64,000 nt of DNA, from positions 33,151,053 through 33,215,052 of the forward strand of contig CM060732.1 of NCBI GenBank assembly GCA_030704615.1, in the 5' to 3' direction. This DNA is from Takakia lepidozioides (Eukaryota > Streptophyta > Takakiopsida > Takakiales > Takakiaceae). The position numbers were made by a program, and so were the translations under genes. Positions 21,239-33,194 of this stretch are shown in pieces (the stretch's first letter is position 1; each line of letters begins with the position of its first letter). The notes under the pieces are model-generated. The model was not told the DNA's origin. It worked only from the letters and a program-made list of their open reading frames with translations, and did not search any database.

Positions 21239-24200
21239 ATGGCTCCGAATTCCTACGCTATAGTTTGCTGTCCTCCGCAACTTGGGAGAGCCTGGATCCC
21301 AAACGAGGGAGAACTTTGCAGAGTGACTGAAACTTACCTTTGTTCCAAATTCAAGCTCAAACCGGGCACAGTTTATTTGGAAGAAGAAAGGAAGGATGTT
21401 CCTAGACAGGTTGACGAGACCATTGTCGTGCTAGGTAACGACGGAGGTTGTGGAATCGAATGGCACGTTCCCCCGTCAGACACCATCCTGTACCGAGCTG
21501 TGGGAATGCCCATTCCCTTTCCGAATCAGTCGCTGCCCACACCATCCACAAAGGAGTCCGAAAACCGAGAGGCGGCCACTGCCAACAGAGAGGTATGCAA
21601 CGATAATCATTCCCGACCTGGACCGTCAAGACCCTCCATAGCTTCTCGTGTGGACGTATTCGACATTTCCGACGAGGAAGATGATTGCATTGAGGTACCC
21701 ATGTCCTCCACACGGTCGTTCAAATCCGGCATGGACGTCTCTGTCGGTGCTACGAATGTGCCCTCGAGCATAACTCCAACCCGGTCCATTGTGCAGCTCT
21801 TACGACAACATCACCTCGATGGTTCTCGCTCCGAGCTGGCTGCTCTCGACTATGCCAAATTCCCAGTCAGAAAGGTAACTTTTCTGCCTCCCGAAGTCGA
21901 TGGCAATGTCATCTTCGAGTTTCCACCTGTTTCTTCGTCAAAGAAAGCCTCCGGGATGTTAACAGACATGGATCGAAAGCATGACGGACACCCCTGGTGT
22001 GTGACGAAGACCAGTAGCACGAAAATTGCTGATGGTGTTCGTGTACGATATGTCCTCTGTGCGGGGAAGCTGAGGTGCCTCAATCCCACCTGCTTCCACT
22101 TTCTCTCCAAAGGAGGGCGGAGAAACGAGACGGATTGGACTGGCACAACGCATCATCCATTCATTGTCTCCAGCCAAGCTCCTGCGGGTTCTTTCAAGTG
22201 TGCACATTGCAAAGAACCACCGACGTGCATGTCCATGTGCAGAGCCAAGCAATATTACGTAATCCATTTGCTCCCGGACTTGACTAGAGCTTGCATACAC
22301 GTTGGGGTCCACTGCCACCCCTTGGCGAGAGGCAACATGCGTGAGGCTGTGCAGGAAGCACACGACATCATAAAAGAGGAGGTGAAATTGAGCCCCGGAG
22401 CCAGACCAAAGCAGATTCAGCTGAAGGCAGCCCACAAGATTGCTCTTGGCAAAATCATGTCTGAAGATAGTTCCGACCGAGAGCCCTTGACCGAAGACGA
22501 GATGCGTGACCTCTTGGAGTCCGTCTCGCACGTTTGTAGTCCGAATGTGCGGAATCACATCGTATCTTGCAAGCAGGAGTTCGGCAGGGGGTCGGACATG
22601 TACTCAATCCTGGAGGTGAAACGAATGACTGGATATGACTACATCCAAGGTAGCAGGTTTCCAGGGCAAGGCAGCGAATCCGATCGTTGTTACATTTTCA
22701 AAATGTCGACGTGTGGGCCTGGGAGTGGAGTCGACTTGGTCACTCGCATGACAACTGGAAACTTGTCGAATGCTTGGGTGATGTTTGATCACATCAAGCG
22801 AATTACAAACCATCAGTGGGTGACTATGGGTGCGCATGTTTATGACTATCACTCCAAGAGGCTCATGACGATTGCAATCTGCGAGATGAAAGGGGAGGAC
22901 ACACAGTCCGAAATGCATCTGTGGGAGGGCATAAACAAGCAGATGGCAAGGGCGGGATTGCCAGAGCCCAATTTCAGGGGATTCATGGCAGACAACGCTC
23001 AGGCCAACTGGGCAGCGGTGCGGCGTGTGTACGGTGAGGACCCCAATGTTCCAATGGAGGGGAAAGAGAGATCCTGTGGATTCCATTGGATGCAGAGTCT
23101 ATCCCACTACACTACCAAATTTGTTGCTAGCTCATTCCAGGCTGAACACCGTGTCCTTTGTACGGCGTGGAAGGATGCACCCACATTTGATGACGCGGAG
23201 GTTAAGTTTGCTATCATCGAGGCTTGGTGGAACACGTCAGGTGCAGTGGAGACAACCAATCTGGGAGCATTGCACAGCTGGTTGGGGTGGTGGCATTTTC
23301 GGTATCGACAGTTCGGACAGTACATGCGGGAGGTAGGCTGCTGTCAATTTTGTTCATTTGTCTTTCTGTTACGGACATTTCGATTGGTCCCTCACCATTG
23401 TTTGTGTCCTTCTAGGAGCGGTGCTTGGATTCCGACACGGACATGCCGAACACGAATATGGCAGAATCGGTCCACTCCTCCTGGCGAGCGTCTTCTGCCG
23501 CACATCTGGTGGACGTAGTGACGGCCACAACGGAGGACATCGACAGAGCAATCATGCAGCAAGTCACGTACTACAAGTTCCTGAGCGGCAAACAATGGGG
23601 CTTTGGGCCGGACAGGGAGGAATTGTTGGTACGAACAGCTTCGAGGTCCAAGAATCCAGTGAAATGGGCGACAACATTGCGAGAGAAGATCAAAGGGACG
23701 CCTCTGCACCGTAGAGGTGAACACCTAGAGGGGGACGTCCGGACTCGCCCTGTCAGGCGGAGGATTGAAGAGGAACCCGGGTGCGAAGAGGATTCCTGGA
23801 GATCCGACAGGAACATTCGGACAGCACCTCGAGGTCCCGTCATGTTGCCGCACAATGTGTCTTCCAGCAGTGGAAGCCCAAGAAATTCCAGATCGCCGTC
23901 GCCTTCAACCGGGGATTTTGTGCAAAAAATTCCCACCGCTCCCTTGCCCCAGATTCCGCCCGCTGTTATGTAGTATGGCCAAGCCATTGTGGAGACGACT
24001 GTGTCTGCATCACAGTGGAGAATTGCTCGCACAAAGCCGTCGTTTCGAGGAAGGTGTTCCGCAATTCGTGTAGATACACGGCAACGTTGTTTAGAGATGA
24101 TAAGGAGGAATCCAGATGGGGCTGTCCCTGCTCCTACTTTTACAGGAAGATTTGTCCATGCAAAGTTTGCGGAGGCGACAACCACCCAGTTCTGGTTCTG

Positions 24201-24834
24201 CATGACTTGCGTGTATGGAAAGCCCAAGTACGGCATACAAACAATGCCAGAGGCTCCCCCGGTGTGGCCGGTGGAACCAGGCTGCGATCTGAGTCAGGTT
24301 GAGGCCGACGCCCTTACCGCCGCAGGATTTCGGATGGTGCAGTGCACTGACGTCCCCAGAGAACCATTTCCGCTTCCACAGCCTCCACCACCGACCCCTG
24401 TGAGAGCAAGAACAATGGGACACGACAGCTCTAAGCATCCTACACACCGTTGGGGGAAACCGAAGAGGCGGCGACCTCCCTCAAAAGTGAACGAGACAAG
24501 GATGGGGAATGCACTTTGGATGAACTGTAGAATCCAGAGCTCGACAGAAGTGCCCCCACCAGGATTCGGGCGTGTGTATCAGATGGCCACGGCGGGCTCA
24601 GCTGTTCGCAATGAGGTGTACACCATCACCATTTCAGAATTACCCACTTGCAATTGCACCGACTTCCAAATCATGGCGAACAAGGGGGCATCATACTGCC
24701 CTTGCAAGCATTTGTACTACGTGTACCTAAAGAGACTCCGTTGTAATTCCACAACTCATCACTTCATACATGCACCAGGGTTGAGCCCCCAGGAGGTTCA
24801 CACTCTTCTGAATATGGATCCAGGGGAGCAGTGA
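21239..24834 (+). pseudogene. Mutator-like DDE transposase with SWIM finger, copy 1
   Basis: Two exons, 21239-23332 and 23416-24834 (GTAGGC donor, TAG acceptor), 1,170 codons. The start at MAPNSYAIV is chosen because copy C has MAENPSAIV at the same place. Residues about 254-356 hold Cys pairs (CAGKLRC, FKCAHCK) and GVHCHP, like the zinc domain of MULE transposases. DDE: D517 in WVMFDHIKRI, D585 in GFMADNAQANW with C613-x2-H616 after it, and E715 in NMAESVHSSW just after the intron. SWIM finger CNC...CPCKH at about 1110-1128. One TAG at 23971-23973 replaces a CAG kept in copy 2, and 12 bases coding RHDI are missing near 24,200. Apart from the TAG the frame is open, so this is the best transposase copy here. 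Confidence 0.75.
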
Positions 24835-25587
24835 GCTTGGCTTGCGGTCCCATACAATGGTACGCCCATCCTTTTCGGATAGTAGAACTGTACTGCTGCC
24901 AGTACCTCAGACTCTGGCCACAGAAAGGTCCGACATATGTCTTGCCTACCAGTAACCTGTTTTGCTCGAACTAAGATATTACTATATCGTTCACTTGTTT
25001 CCACGTGCATGTATTTTTGTATGTTGGAGGGTTCATGTTTTTCTGCTTTCCGAAAACTTGATTTCCTCATTCGACCTCCGACAAGGAAATGCGGCGCCGC
25101 ATTTCCAAGTATCGTCGTAGGTACCCCCAGAGGCGGCCTTCGCCAACACCAAACCGCTCCGAAATTTTGCACGTGCGAACCCTAATGCGGCACCCTATTT
25201 CCCAGTTCAGTTGCAAACCTTTCCCGCCGAATACCCGAAGAAGACATAATTGTGAAGTATTGCAGACTGTATTGGTGCAGACTCCATTGGTTCAATCGCG
25301 GCAAAAGGGTCAGCTTCATTCCAATGTTAAGGCATGTAAAACCGCGGAATACTCTATACAGGCCAGTATGCGACGTCCTTTTGCAGTGGTATACTGGATT
25401 TCCCGTTGCACGGTCACTTATTTCCATGAGCGGATCTAAAAAACCATGAGCGGACTTGTTATTGACGACATATCTTCGCCGCATTACATGATCTGGAACG
25501 TCCAAAAACGGCAAGGTCAAATAAAAAAACTATTATTTTAATACTTGTTTAATCTGCCGCATTTCCCAATTTGGAGGAGTCCGCTCA
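24835..25587. other. 3' region of element copy 1
   Basis: Matches 60,199-60,950. No gene. A single palindrome with GGCGCC centre lies at 25085-25106; in copy 2 the same site reads GCGGCGGCGAATTTCC, so symmetry has been lost there. Confidence 0.6.
25085..25106. repeat. Isolated perfect palindrome downstream of transposase 1
   Basis: GAAATGCGGCGCCGCATTTC flanked by G and C, identical in form to array units, about 250 bp after the transposase stop. Confidence 0.8.
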
Positions 25588-25685
25588 TGAAATCCGCGTA
25601 TCTTAGACTTCGGCTCACCGCTCATGCGGCTCATGCGGCTCATGGCTCATGGCTCATGGTTTCTGCTCATGAAATAGTAAACCTC
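25588..25685. repeat. Right terminal region of element copy 1 (CTCATG cluster)
   Basis: CTCATG occurs eight or more times, ending GCTCATGAAATAG then TAAACCTC. The reverse complement (CTATTTCATGAGC) begins the left-hand termini at 32352, 46023 and 61980. This makes it a terminal inverted repeat with a variable outer end and internal ATGAGC repeats. Confidence 0.7.
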
Positions 25686-26770
25686 GCACATAAGTAATGA
25701 AGCAAAGCAGGCACAATCGCAAGGCACTAGAAAGGAGGGAGAGAACTTCCCATCATAAGCACCCTTGCTAAGCACAAATAAAGCTAGAGGAGGGAAGATG
25801 CCATTACATTCATAGCGGTGTTTCCCGCTACAAGAGAGACAAGGCGCCGCCTTCGCGCCCCCCCAGGCGCTCGTCCAACATGGGTACGACACCACAAACG
25901 GGGTAGCCACTGAAGCACGTCCGCCATAACACTCTCCTCGTGAGCTCAGAAGCACGTCGCGTGCTTCTGACAACGGGAGAGACGACATAAGGTTGTCCCC
26001 CGATTATTCATCCGTGGGTGAAAAACAGTAAGACGCATCCGTATACCCTAACGGATTTCATCCGCAACAAGGTTTAAAATAGGTTTTGGGGTAGGGTTAG
26101 GGTTTCCACCGTAATTAATCATAATTAGGGGTAGTAAAGATCAATTCCAGGCCATAATCACATCATCCATAGATAGATCACTTGTGTCAGGAAGTATGGA
26201 ATATCATCTGTGGCAGCGTCTTACCTCCATCTAGGTAATTCTATCATTCCTCACCAGACCATCCGGTATGGATAAAAAGAGTCAATAAAAGAGGAATGAA
26301 AAATTATCACCTTGGTAGTTTTTCATCCGGTACGGATGGAAAAACATGATGTTGTTGGCAACCTCCATAGAGGTAATTCTTTTCTTCCATGGTGACTCAT
26401 CCGGTATGGATGAGAGTCAATAGAGGAGGAATGAAAAGGCCAAAAGAACCATCCTAGAGGTAATTCAATGTCCATCCTGGTGGCTCATCCGGTATGGATG
26501 AAAAAGCCTGATAGAGGATGAGAAAACAAGAAGTCAACACTGATAGCAAACTGTCAATTCCCAGTAGAGAGGGAGAGAGAGGGAGAGAGGGGGCAACAAA
26601 GAAGAAAAAAAAATGTGGGGGAGGGGTGGGGGAAGTGACTGAGCAGCTGCTGCTGCTCAGTCACCACCCCCCCCCCCCCCCCACATTTTTTTTCTTTTTT
26701 TTGTTTCCTAATCTCTCCCTTTCTCTCCCTTTCTCTCCCTTTCTTTTGTGCTACTCACAAAAAAAAAAAA
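25686..26770 (+). repeat. Long direct repeat, copy I
   Basis: Starts GCACATAAGTAATG and matches 28,085-29,005 over about 900 bp, except for about 140 bp present only here (25,950-26,130, including a GTAGGGTTAGGGTTT stretch). It contains four copies of CATCCGGTAYGGATG (near 26,260, 26,324, 26,398 and 26,486) and ends in a large purine/pyrimidine hairpin. Two such repeats around a 1.3-kb interior could be LTRs of a small retroelement, but I see no clear TG...CA ends, primer-binding site or gag. Confidence 0.65.
26558..26760. repeat. Large imperfect hairpin
   Basis: A purine-rich left arm (GAGAGGGAGAG, GGGGGAGGGGTGGGGG, GTGACTGAGCAGC) is complementary to the right arm (GCTGCTCAGTCAC, a long C run, then CTCTCCCTTTCTC). 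Arms are about 85 bases. A second member is at 28,785-29,000. Confidence 0.75.
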
Positions 26771-26790
26771 AACAGAGAGGGAAGATATTC

Positions 26791-28084
26791 ACGTCATTCA
26801 AGACATGGACAAGACCCATAAAGGTCATTGTCAATTAAAGACATAAACAGCCCTGGATAGGGCATTATCTCACATTTCCAGTCTTGTCAAATCATCCCAA
26901 AAGACACCACCCAATCATCCAATACAAAACAGGGTGGGAGGGCGGGGTTTGGTCTTGTGTGGGACAAGATAAGATATTGCTGTCCCTGTGCATGCTACAA
27001 GGCCTCTTGGTTCAGCCTGTACATGTACCTGCAACTTACCAATTCAGTCATTAATTATGGCAGGTCATGCATCAGCCAAGGCATAAGGACCAGCATGCAT
27101 TTTGTCAGAATCTCAGTATCCCACCAAGCAGTCCAACTTGAGCCAGATGAAGTAGATTCCATATCATTTGTATTCACCCAGAGACATGTGATCATACAAG
27201 GTATCAAGGGAATGTGAATGCAGCCTGTCAGATTGCAGGTTCAAAACTTATACCAACAAACAGCATGAGCAGCCGAGATCCATCCTCTTTTGTATAAAAA
27301 ACAGATGGCAGGTCATAGGCCTGATGTCATGACAGATCCAAAACAATAGGTAGGATTCCATTGTAGCTTACCATCTTCATCCTTCAAGAGCTCCATGCTA
27401 AGACATGCAAAGAACGCCTTACTACGATCCAGTATACATCAGAAGTAGGTCTGACAAGGAGCAGGGCAGTACCCTACCAGGCTGCCGCCTTAAACTTCAA
27501 GGCCATCAGATCCATAGTTACCCAAAACCGCCAAAAACATACCACCAAAAACCATATCCTCTTTGGCCAAAATAACTTACAACCTAGCTCAATAATCCAC
27601 AGGCTTTGCTGTCAAAGATTAAAAGGTAGGGTATGGTTTGTATGCAAGCCTCAGGAAACAAGCCCGTCAAGCCGAGCTGCGCATCGACGGCAGAACGACA
27701 AGGGCCAGAACGCAGGCTGGAGCATATCAAGTCAAGGGCAATTGTGTTGAAATCGGGGCTGCAGCCAGCAGCCACCTCACAGCGCACACAACCCTAGGTC
27801 TCCTCAGCCCATATCCCAATCTGCATGCTCAAGAAACTTCAAAGTAGGTGAGGATCCTCACCTGGTCCCATCACAAGCCCCCACAAAAACCAACAGATTA
27901 GTGAGGATTGTGGAACCCCAGGTGAATCACAGACCCTCACACTTGTCATCGATGTCAACTACGAAACTCAAAATCAAGAGAAAGAGATAAGAACATGAGA
28001 ATCCCTAAACTCCAAAGGCACCTTAAGCGATTGGGGAAGAGGGTTATGTGCCATCACCACCCGCAGCAAGCCGCCTCCACAAAG
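26791..28084. other. Interior between the two direct repeats; no gene recognised
   Basis: No coding motif seen. If the flanking repeats are LTRs this is the internal region of a non-coding (TRIM/LARD-like) retroelement. I could not identify a tRNA-complementary primer site or a polypurine tract at the expected ends. Confidence 0.35.
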
Positions 28085-29005
28085 CACATAAGCAATGAAG
28101 CAAAGCAGGCACAATCACAAGGCACTAGAAAGGAGGGAGAGAACTTCCCATCATAAGCATCCTTGCTAAGCACAGAAAAAGCCAGAGGAGGGAAGATGCC
28201 ACTGCTTTCATAGCGGTGTTTCCCGCTGCAAAAGAGACAAGGCACTGCCTTCGTGCCCCCCCAGGCGCTCGTCCAGCATGGGTACGACACCACAAACAGG
28301 GCAGCCACCGAAGCACGCCCGCCATAACACTCTCCTCGCGAGCTCAGAAGTAAGATCAATTCCAGGCCATAATCACATCATCCATAGACAGATCACTTGT
28401 GTCAGGATGAAAAAGTAGGGAATATCATCCGTGGCAGCGCCTTACCTCCATCTAGGTAATTCTATCATTCCTCACCAGACCATCCGGTATGGATAAAAAG
28501 AGTCAATAAAAGAGGAATGAAAAATTATCACCCTGGTAGTTTTTCATCCGGTACGGATGGAAAAATAGGATGCTGTTGGCAACCTCCATAGAGTTAATTC
28601 TTTTCTTCCATGGTGACTCATCCGGTATGGATGAGAGTCAATAGAGGAGGAATGAAAAGGCCAAAAGAACCATCCTAGAGGTAATTCAGTGTCCATCCTG
28701 GTGGCTCATCCGGTATGGATGAAAAAGCCTGATAGAGGATGAAAAAACAAAAAATCAACACTGATAGCAAACTGCCAATTCCCAGTAGAGAGGGAGACAG
28801 AGGGACAGAGGGACAGAGGGACAGAGAGAGGGAGAGATCAGGCAACAAAGAAGAAATAAAAAATAAAAAATGAGGGGGGGGGGGTGACTGAGCAGCAGCA
28901 GCTGCTCAGTCACTCTCCCCCCCACATTTTTGTTTTTTGGGGTTTCGTCATCTCTTCTTCTCTCTCCCTCTCTCTCCCTCTCTCTCCCTCTCTCTCTCTC
29001 TCTCA
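28085..29005 (+). repeat. Long direct repeat, copy II
   Basis: Matches copy I at 25,686-26,770, preceded here by GCCTCCACAAA instead of the element terminus. Copy I therefore probably lost its left part when the Mutator-like element arrived beside it. The CATCCGGTAYGGATG motifs and the terminal hairpin are conserved. Confidence 0.65.
28785..29000. repeat. Large imperfect hairpin, second member
   Basis: Same design as 26,558-26,760: GAGAGGGAGAG arm, GTGACTGAGCAGCAGCAGC centre, CTCTCTCCCTCTC arm. The right arm has grown into a (CTCTCC)n tract to about 29,003. Confidence 0.7.
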
Positions 29006-29009
29006 CTTT

Positions 29010-30145
29010 TGGTGTGACATACAAGTTATGTACAACTCTCGACATCTTTCCCTTGATCCCACATGACAAAGACAGAGCCATAGACCACGCATCCACCCTG
29101 ACCTATCTCTGCACTGCTGTTGCTGCTGCTGTTGGTGGTGGTGCCGGCACTGTTGCCGTTGCTGTCGCAGCTGCCAACGGCACGTGTCCCCACCACTGCA
29201 GGGCCGCTCTCCCTCGCTCGCCCACGCCTCTCTCTCTCTTCACCCACGCATCTCTTTCTTGCTCCCGCCTCTGCGCGGCGTTTCTACCACACAGAGGAGA
29301 AAGAGGTGAGCCCGAGTTTAGGGCAAGAGAGCAAGAGAAAAATTGAGGGAGGAGGCACAACTTACCTAGTGCAGCGTTGGAGCGGCGTTGGGGCGACCTC
29401 CTCTCCACCTTGTGACCACCTCAGGCTCAGCACCAGGTTGGTTTCTCCTCCACCCTAAACCCTACTCTCTCAACTCCCTCTCTCTCCCAAAGAACAAATG
29501 AAAACGAGGGGGGGGGGGGGGGGGAGGTGCTTCAAGCACTTAGAAAAAACGAAGGGCACGGCGCCTACGTGCGACGCCCAGCCGTCGCACGCCTGCGCCC
29601 CGCCTTTTTTTTTGAAATTCAAACTGTGTATTTGCGACAGCGGGCCGTCACTGCTTGCGACCCCCGCCCTCACAAATCCAAAAAAACGCGTCGCAGGCAG
29701 CGACGTCTGGGCTTTTTAAGTTTAGGGTTTAGGGCCTTTTGAGATTCTTCGTTTTATTTTTATTTTTTCCCCATATGGTAATGGGGTAGGGTGTTTGTTT
29801 TTCTTTTATGGTGCCGGGTTTTGGATTGGCGGTTTTGGTTGTGAGTTTTGGGGTTGAAAGGATAATTAGGATTCTCATATCCAAAACGTGGTTCAATCTG
29901 ATAAGCGCAAAGCGCTGGGTCTCAGTAAATATTTCCATGGTGTGGGCAACCTGAAGATAGAACGTGAGAAAGGATTTATTGTCTTGGGCTCTCTCACCAG
30001 AGGGACGCTCCGCCTTTGTTTACCAATTTTGAAAGTCCCGAGGCTGAGGCAAAGGCCCAGGCCCTTAGGCAATGTGGGACTGGTCTTTTTGGGATATGCT
30101 TTTCTTTATAAGAATTTTTTGATACTAGGTTTTGGAGTTTGAAAT
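29010..30145. other. Low-complexity stretch, no gene recognised
   Basis: Contains CTG/GGT-rich sequence (29,110-29,180), CTC tracts, a G run near 29,510-29,525 and two adjacent plant-telomere-type units (TTTAGGGTTTAGGG near 29,719). Open frames exist on both strands but are compositional and lack motifs. The CACTA-type end begins at 30,146. Confidence 0.4.
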
Positions 30146-30600
30146 CACTACAACAGATTGCGGCTTTTATGACTCCCATGGGTGCGCAGTCATGACAGAT
30201 TTGTGGCAAAAATGCCATTTGCAGTCGTAAAATGCTTTTGAAGTCATAATGCAGGTCTGGGGAAGGCGTATATACGACTGCATGGCTCCGGACTCTACGC
30301 AACACAGGTCAAACATGTTTGACCACGAATATTGGCATGGCAAATATGACTACCAGTCACGATCATGGCTACACTGGAATGACGTGTGCATATTGCTAGA
30401 CAGACATACGACTTCATGACTCTCACTCTAATGCATTCTGCCAGATCATCACATGGACGAATCACTACATGACTGCACGTGTCGACACATGTTTTTTTGG
30501 TTATATATATAATATATGAGTATTTATATTTTGAAAAAACGGAGACTCTGACCACTAGAATGATTTTTTTTTAAATTAAAAAAAAATCAAAGTGCAAAAA
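30146..30600. mobile_element. CACTA-type terminal sequence (left end)
   Basis: CACTACAACAGATTGCGGC at 30,146 matches the TIR of the complete element at 41,037-41,879, and the inner sequence shares phrases with it (TATGACT repeats, GACTGCATGGCTCCG, GGTCAAACATG). I did not find the complementary right end, so the extent given is only the portion that resembles the other element. Confidence 0.5.
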
Positions 30601-30616
30601 GATTTAAAAAAAAATC

Positions 30617-30690
30617 ATCGGCTGGTAAGTGCACAGTGTATCGCCCTGGTGGTTTGGGGTTCAAACCCGCTGCCCTTATCCTGTGTGTGG
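30617..30690 (+). repeat. tRNA-like A/B-box segment
   Basis: GGTTCAAACCC at 30,658-30,668 is a good Pol III B box; CGGCTGGTAAGTGCAC upstream could serve as an A box. It lies in or beside the CACTA-type sequence, as a similar segment does at 41.4 kb. SINE-like; no complete tRNA cloverleaf is evident. Confidence 0.45.
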
Positions 30691-31085
30691 GATTGTTCAT
30701 GACGGTATGTCTGGGCGTTGATCGTCCTGTAGGTCTTATGGCCCATAAATGAAGGCGGGTGGATTTTTCCCCCTCCTCAAGGGCCTGTGGTTTCCTTTAA
30801 GAAAAGAAAAAAAAGAAAAAAAAAATCAAAAAGGGGCTTTTAGGGTTTACAAAAAGGTTAAAAAACTTAAAAAGTTGCCCATCACGGTAGCTGTGAACAG
30901 ACTTAGAGCGAGCGGGAGGGAGAGAGAGAGAGGGCTGGGACTTAGCGCGAGCGAGCGGGAAGGAGGGCAAACATGCATAGGAGGCCCGCAGTTGGAGCAA
31001 CCTTCGCATCTGAAGCAAGCATCCTAGAAATGCTAGGGTATGTGTCCGAGGAGGTTTCGGCTGGGAACTCGCCGTTTGTGGGAGA

Positions 31086-31673
31086 TTCAGCTTGGTCTTA
31101 GCAGGCCGTGTTTCAATCTCTACCCGCTCAGCTGCACCGTGGTGGTTCTGACAGACCAATCAGACATTACCTGACTACAGACACAAGCAGCACACACAAG
31201 AGGTCCTCTTGGGTTCATGGTCAGTCAAATCCTCCATGGGTCATGACACAAGGTCGAGGACAATGTGGTGAGGGCACCTTCTTCTTCGACCTATTTCAGC
31301 CTGTTTTGCCCTCTGTCGCAAGGTGTGGTTTTTTCTTAATGTACGATGTGAAGTTTGTCCATCTTGCAAATGTGGGCTGTTGGCTCCTGTTAGTACCATG
31401 ATTTGATATTCTTCCTGATGTTTACAAGGTTCTTGGGAGAGTCAGCTTGGTCTTAGCAGGCCGTGTTTCAATGTCTGCCTGCTCAGCTGCACCGTGGTGC
31501 AGGTTCTCACAGACCAATCCGACATTACTTGACTACAAGACACAAGCAGCACACACAAGAGGTCCTTTTGGGTTGATGGTCGGTCAAATCCTCCATGGGT
31601 CATGACACAAGGTCAATGCCAATCTGGTGAGGGCACCTTCTTCTTCGACCTATTTCAGCCTGTTTTGCCCTCT
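31086..31673 (+). repeat. Direct duplication, about 230 bp, twice
   Basis: CAGCTTGGTCTTAGCAGGCC to CAGCCTGTTTTGCCCTCT occurs at about 31,086-31,314 and 31,442-31,673 with few differences, offset about 356 bp. The intervening 125 bp (from TGTCGCAAGG) are unique to the first copy. No coding motif. Confidence 0.85.
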
Positions 31674-32351
31674 CATCAGACTCGGCCCTGAGATGCATAT
31701 TGAATTTTGTAAGTTAGCTCATTGCTCGTTGATAAGTAGGGCTGGGGGTGTTTGCTGGAACAATTCTAGGCTGTCATTGTCAGCTGCTAGCAGGAAGGCA
31801 AGGATGTATGCATGATTTTGTGCAGAGGCATAGATAGCTGAAGGAGCAGGGATAAAATGTGGGCCCAGATTCGTCCAAGAGGGCCGGCTTTCAAGCTCCA
31901 TCATTTCAGTGTCATCCATTCAGCCAGGGATTTCTTGGTGACATTGCCAATGCTTTACTCGCCACACGATGCTTGTAAAGCTTCCTTAGCTTGAATGCTG
32001 ATTATGCTTGAATTATTAGGTTTGTAAAGCCAGTTTTGAAATTTTCATGGTAATCAGCTCTCTTGAAAATCTGTAGGTTGCAAGCCATTTATAGCGGGCC
32101 GTGGGTGGACTGGAAGACAGCCATTGAAAGTCCTGGTGCAGGTTAATACCAGTGGAGAGCAGTGTAAGCTTCATATGCCCTTTTGTTGCTAGTTATCTTC
32201 ATGTATGGTGCTGTTGAACACCAACAATCTTTTGGTGAGATTCTGTCTTGGTGCACGTGTCTGATAAAGAAAGACGGTAATGTTTGTTCTGAAACTTGAA
32301 GGCGTGAAATGATTCAACACAGCAAGAGCATTACACGTGTCACAGTACAAG
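31674..32351. other. No gene seen
   Basis: Unstructured sequence between the duplication and the terminus at 32,352. The last nine bases before the terminus are AGTACAAGG if the terminus is GAGGTTAGC; no matching copy was found on the other side. Confidence 0.35.
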
Positions 32352-32372
32352 GAGGTTAGCTATTTCATGAGC
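32352..32372 (+). repeat. Left terminus of element C
   Basis: GAGGTTAGCTATTTCATGAGC is the same 21-base pattern as the complement of the right ends at 25,665-25,685 and 61,024-61,044 (two or three differences). ATGAGC repeats follow. The transposase C stop side faces it at about 0.85 kb, as in copies 1 and 2. Confidence 0.65.
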
Positions 32373-32591
32373 ATGAGCGGCATGAGTGGAGTAGCAAGAC
32401 AATCGGTTTTCATGAGCAGAAGTACAAATTTCGGAAATAAAAAACATTAAAAAAATTATTTTAATGGAATGTGTCAGAATATATATATATATATATATTC
32501 ATTTTTTAAAGGGAAAATTGTAGTTTTGAGAGCCGTGCTCATGATATTTCGTCTTCCGCTCATGCGAATTCCGAGCTACATCTGCAAAAAT

Positions 32592-32900
32592 GGCGCCGAA
32601 TTTCGCGGTAATAGGTTCCGGAACATGAGAAAACTGCGACGTATTTCGCAGTAATAGGTGTCTCCGGCGAAAAATGGTGCTGAATTTCCCGGCTATAGGT
32701 CCCAACATGGCAGGTGTGTAAGCCCAAAATTTGGAAATGTGGCGCCGAATTTCGGTACATGGTGCCGGGCATTGCACAAATGTTGGGCAGTTCTGGGCCA
32801 TGTAACTGGAAATTCGGTGCCATTTTCCAGATATCGTTTCCAGACAATGTTGGGACTTAGCCAGTTTTCGGCCCAAAATACGGAAATTCGGCGCCATTTT
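32592..32900. repeat. Palindrome cluster near the end of element C
   Basis: Cores GGCGCC, GGTGCT, GGCGCC, GGTGCC and GGCGCC at about 32592, 32676, 32741, 32816 and 32890, flanked by AATTTCC or GGAAATT on one side and AAAATGG-type arms on the other. Spacing is irregular (65-84 bp). It takes the place of the single palindrome found after transposases 1 and 2. Confidence 0.75.
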
Positions 32901-33194
32901 TTCAGAAATGGCCCCCTCAACTGCAACTGTTGGAACTCAGTTTTCTGGAAGATTTGCAAATTTTTCCTGCCGCCATCTTTGTATTGATTCTGTTTCGACA
33001 TTGAATTGCCACTGGACGTCAACGGATATCCAGCAGTCCATAGTGTTTAAAAGACATCACTTTAATATTGTCTGTCTCATTCCAGGAGTTTTGGAGTGCA
33101 ATTCATTACATTGCAAAACAAAGTCTAATGCATCAAAATGCAATTGCAAATATCCATATGGTAGATTCCCTTTGCCCCATCAATGATTTCTGGA

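Larger units (their letters stand above)
18001..25685 (+). mobile_element. Mutator-like element, copy 1 (left end in gap)
   Basis: This 7.7-kb stretch is repeated at 54,147-61,044. Shared parts in order are a leader (18,001-18,440), the palindrome array, the SWIM transposase and a terminal region rich in CTCATG ending GCTCATGAAATAGTAAACCTC at 25,685. Similarity stops there: copy 1 is followed by GCACATAAG, copy 2 by TTCCTCCAC. That defines a right terminus. No left terminus is visible. The array is about 0.8 kb longer in copy 1. Confidence 0.75.

Noticed and set aside
28930-29346. Open frames in CT-rich and CTG-rich sequence
   Set aside because: Low-complexity translation, no conserved domain, no copy elsewhere.
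29719-29733. Telomere repeats (TTTAGGG)2 and a similar stretch near 26,093
   Set aside because: Two units only; interstitial and common in plant DNA. No evidence of a chromosome end.
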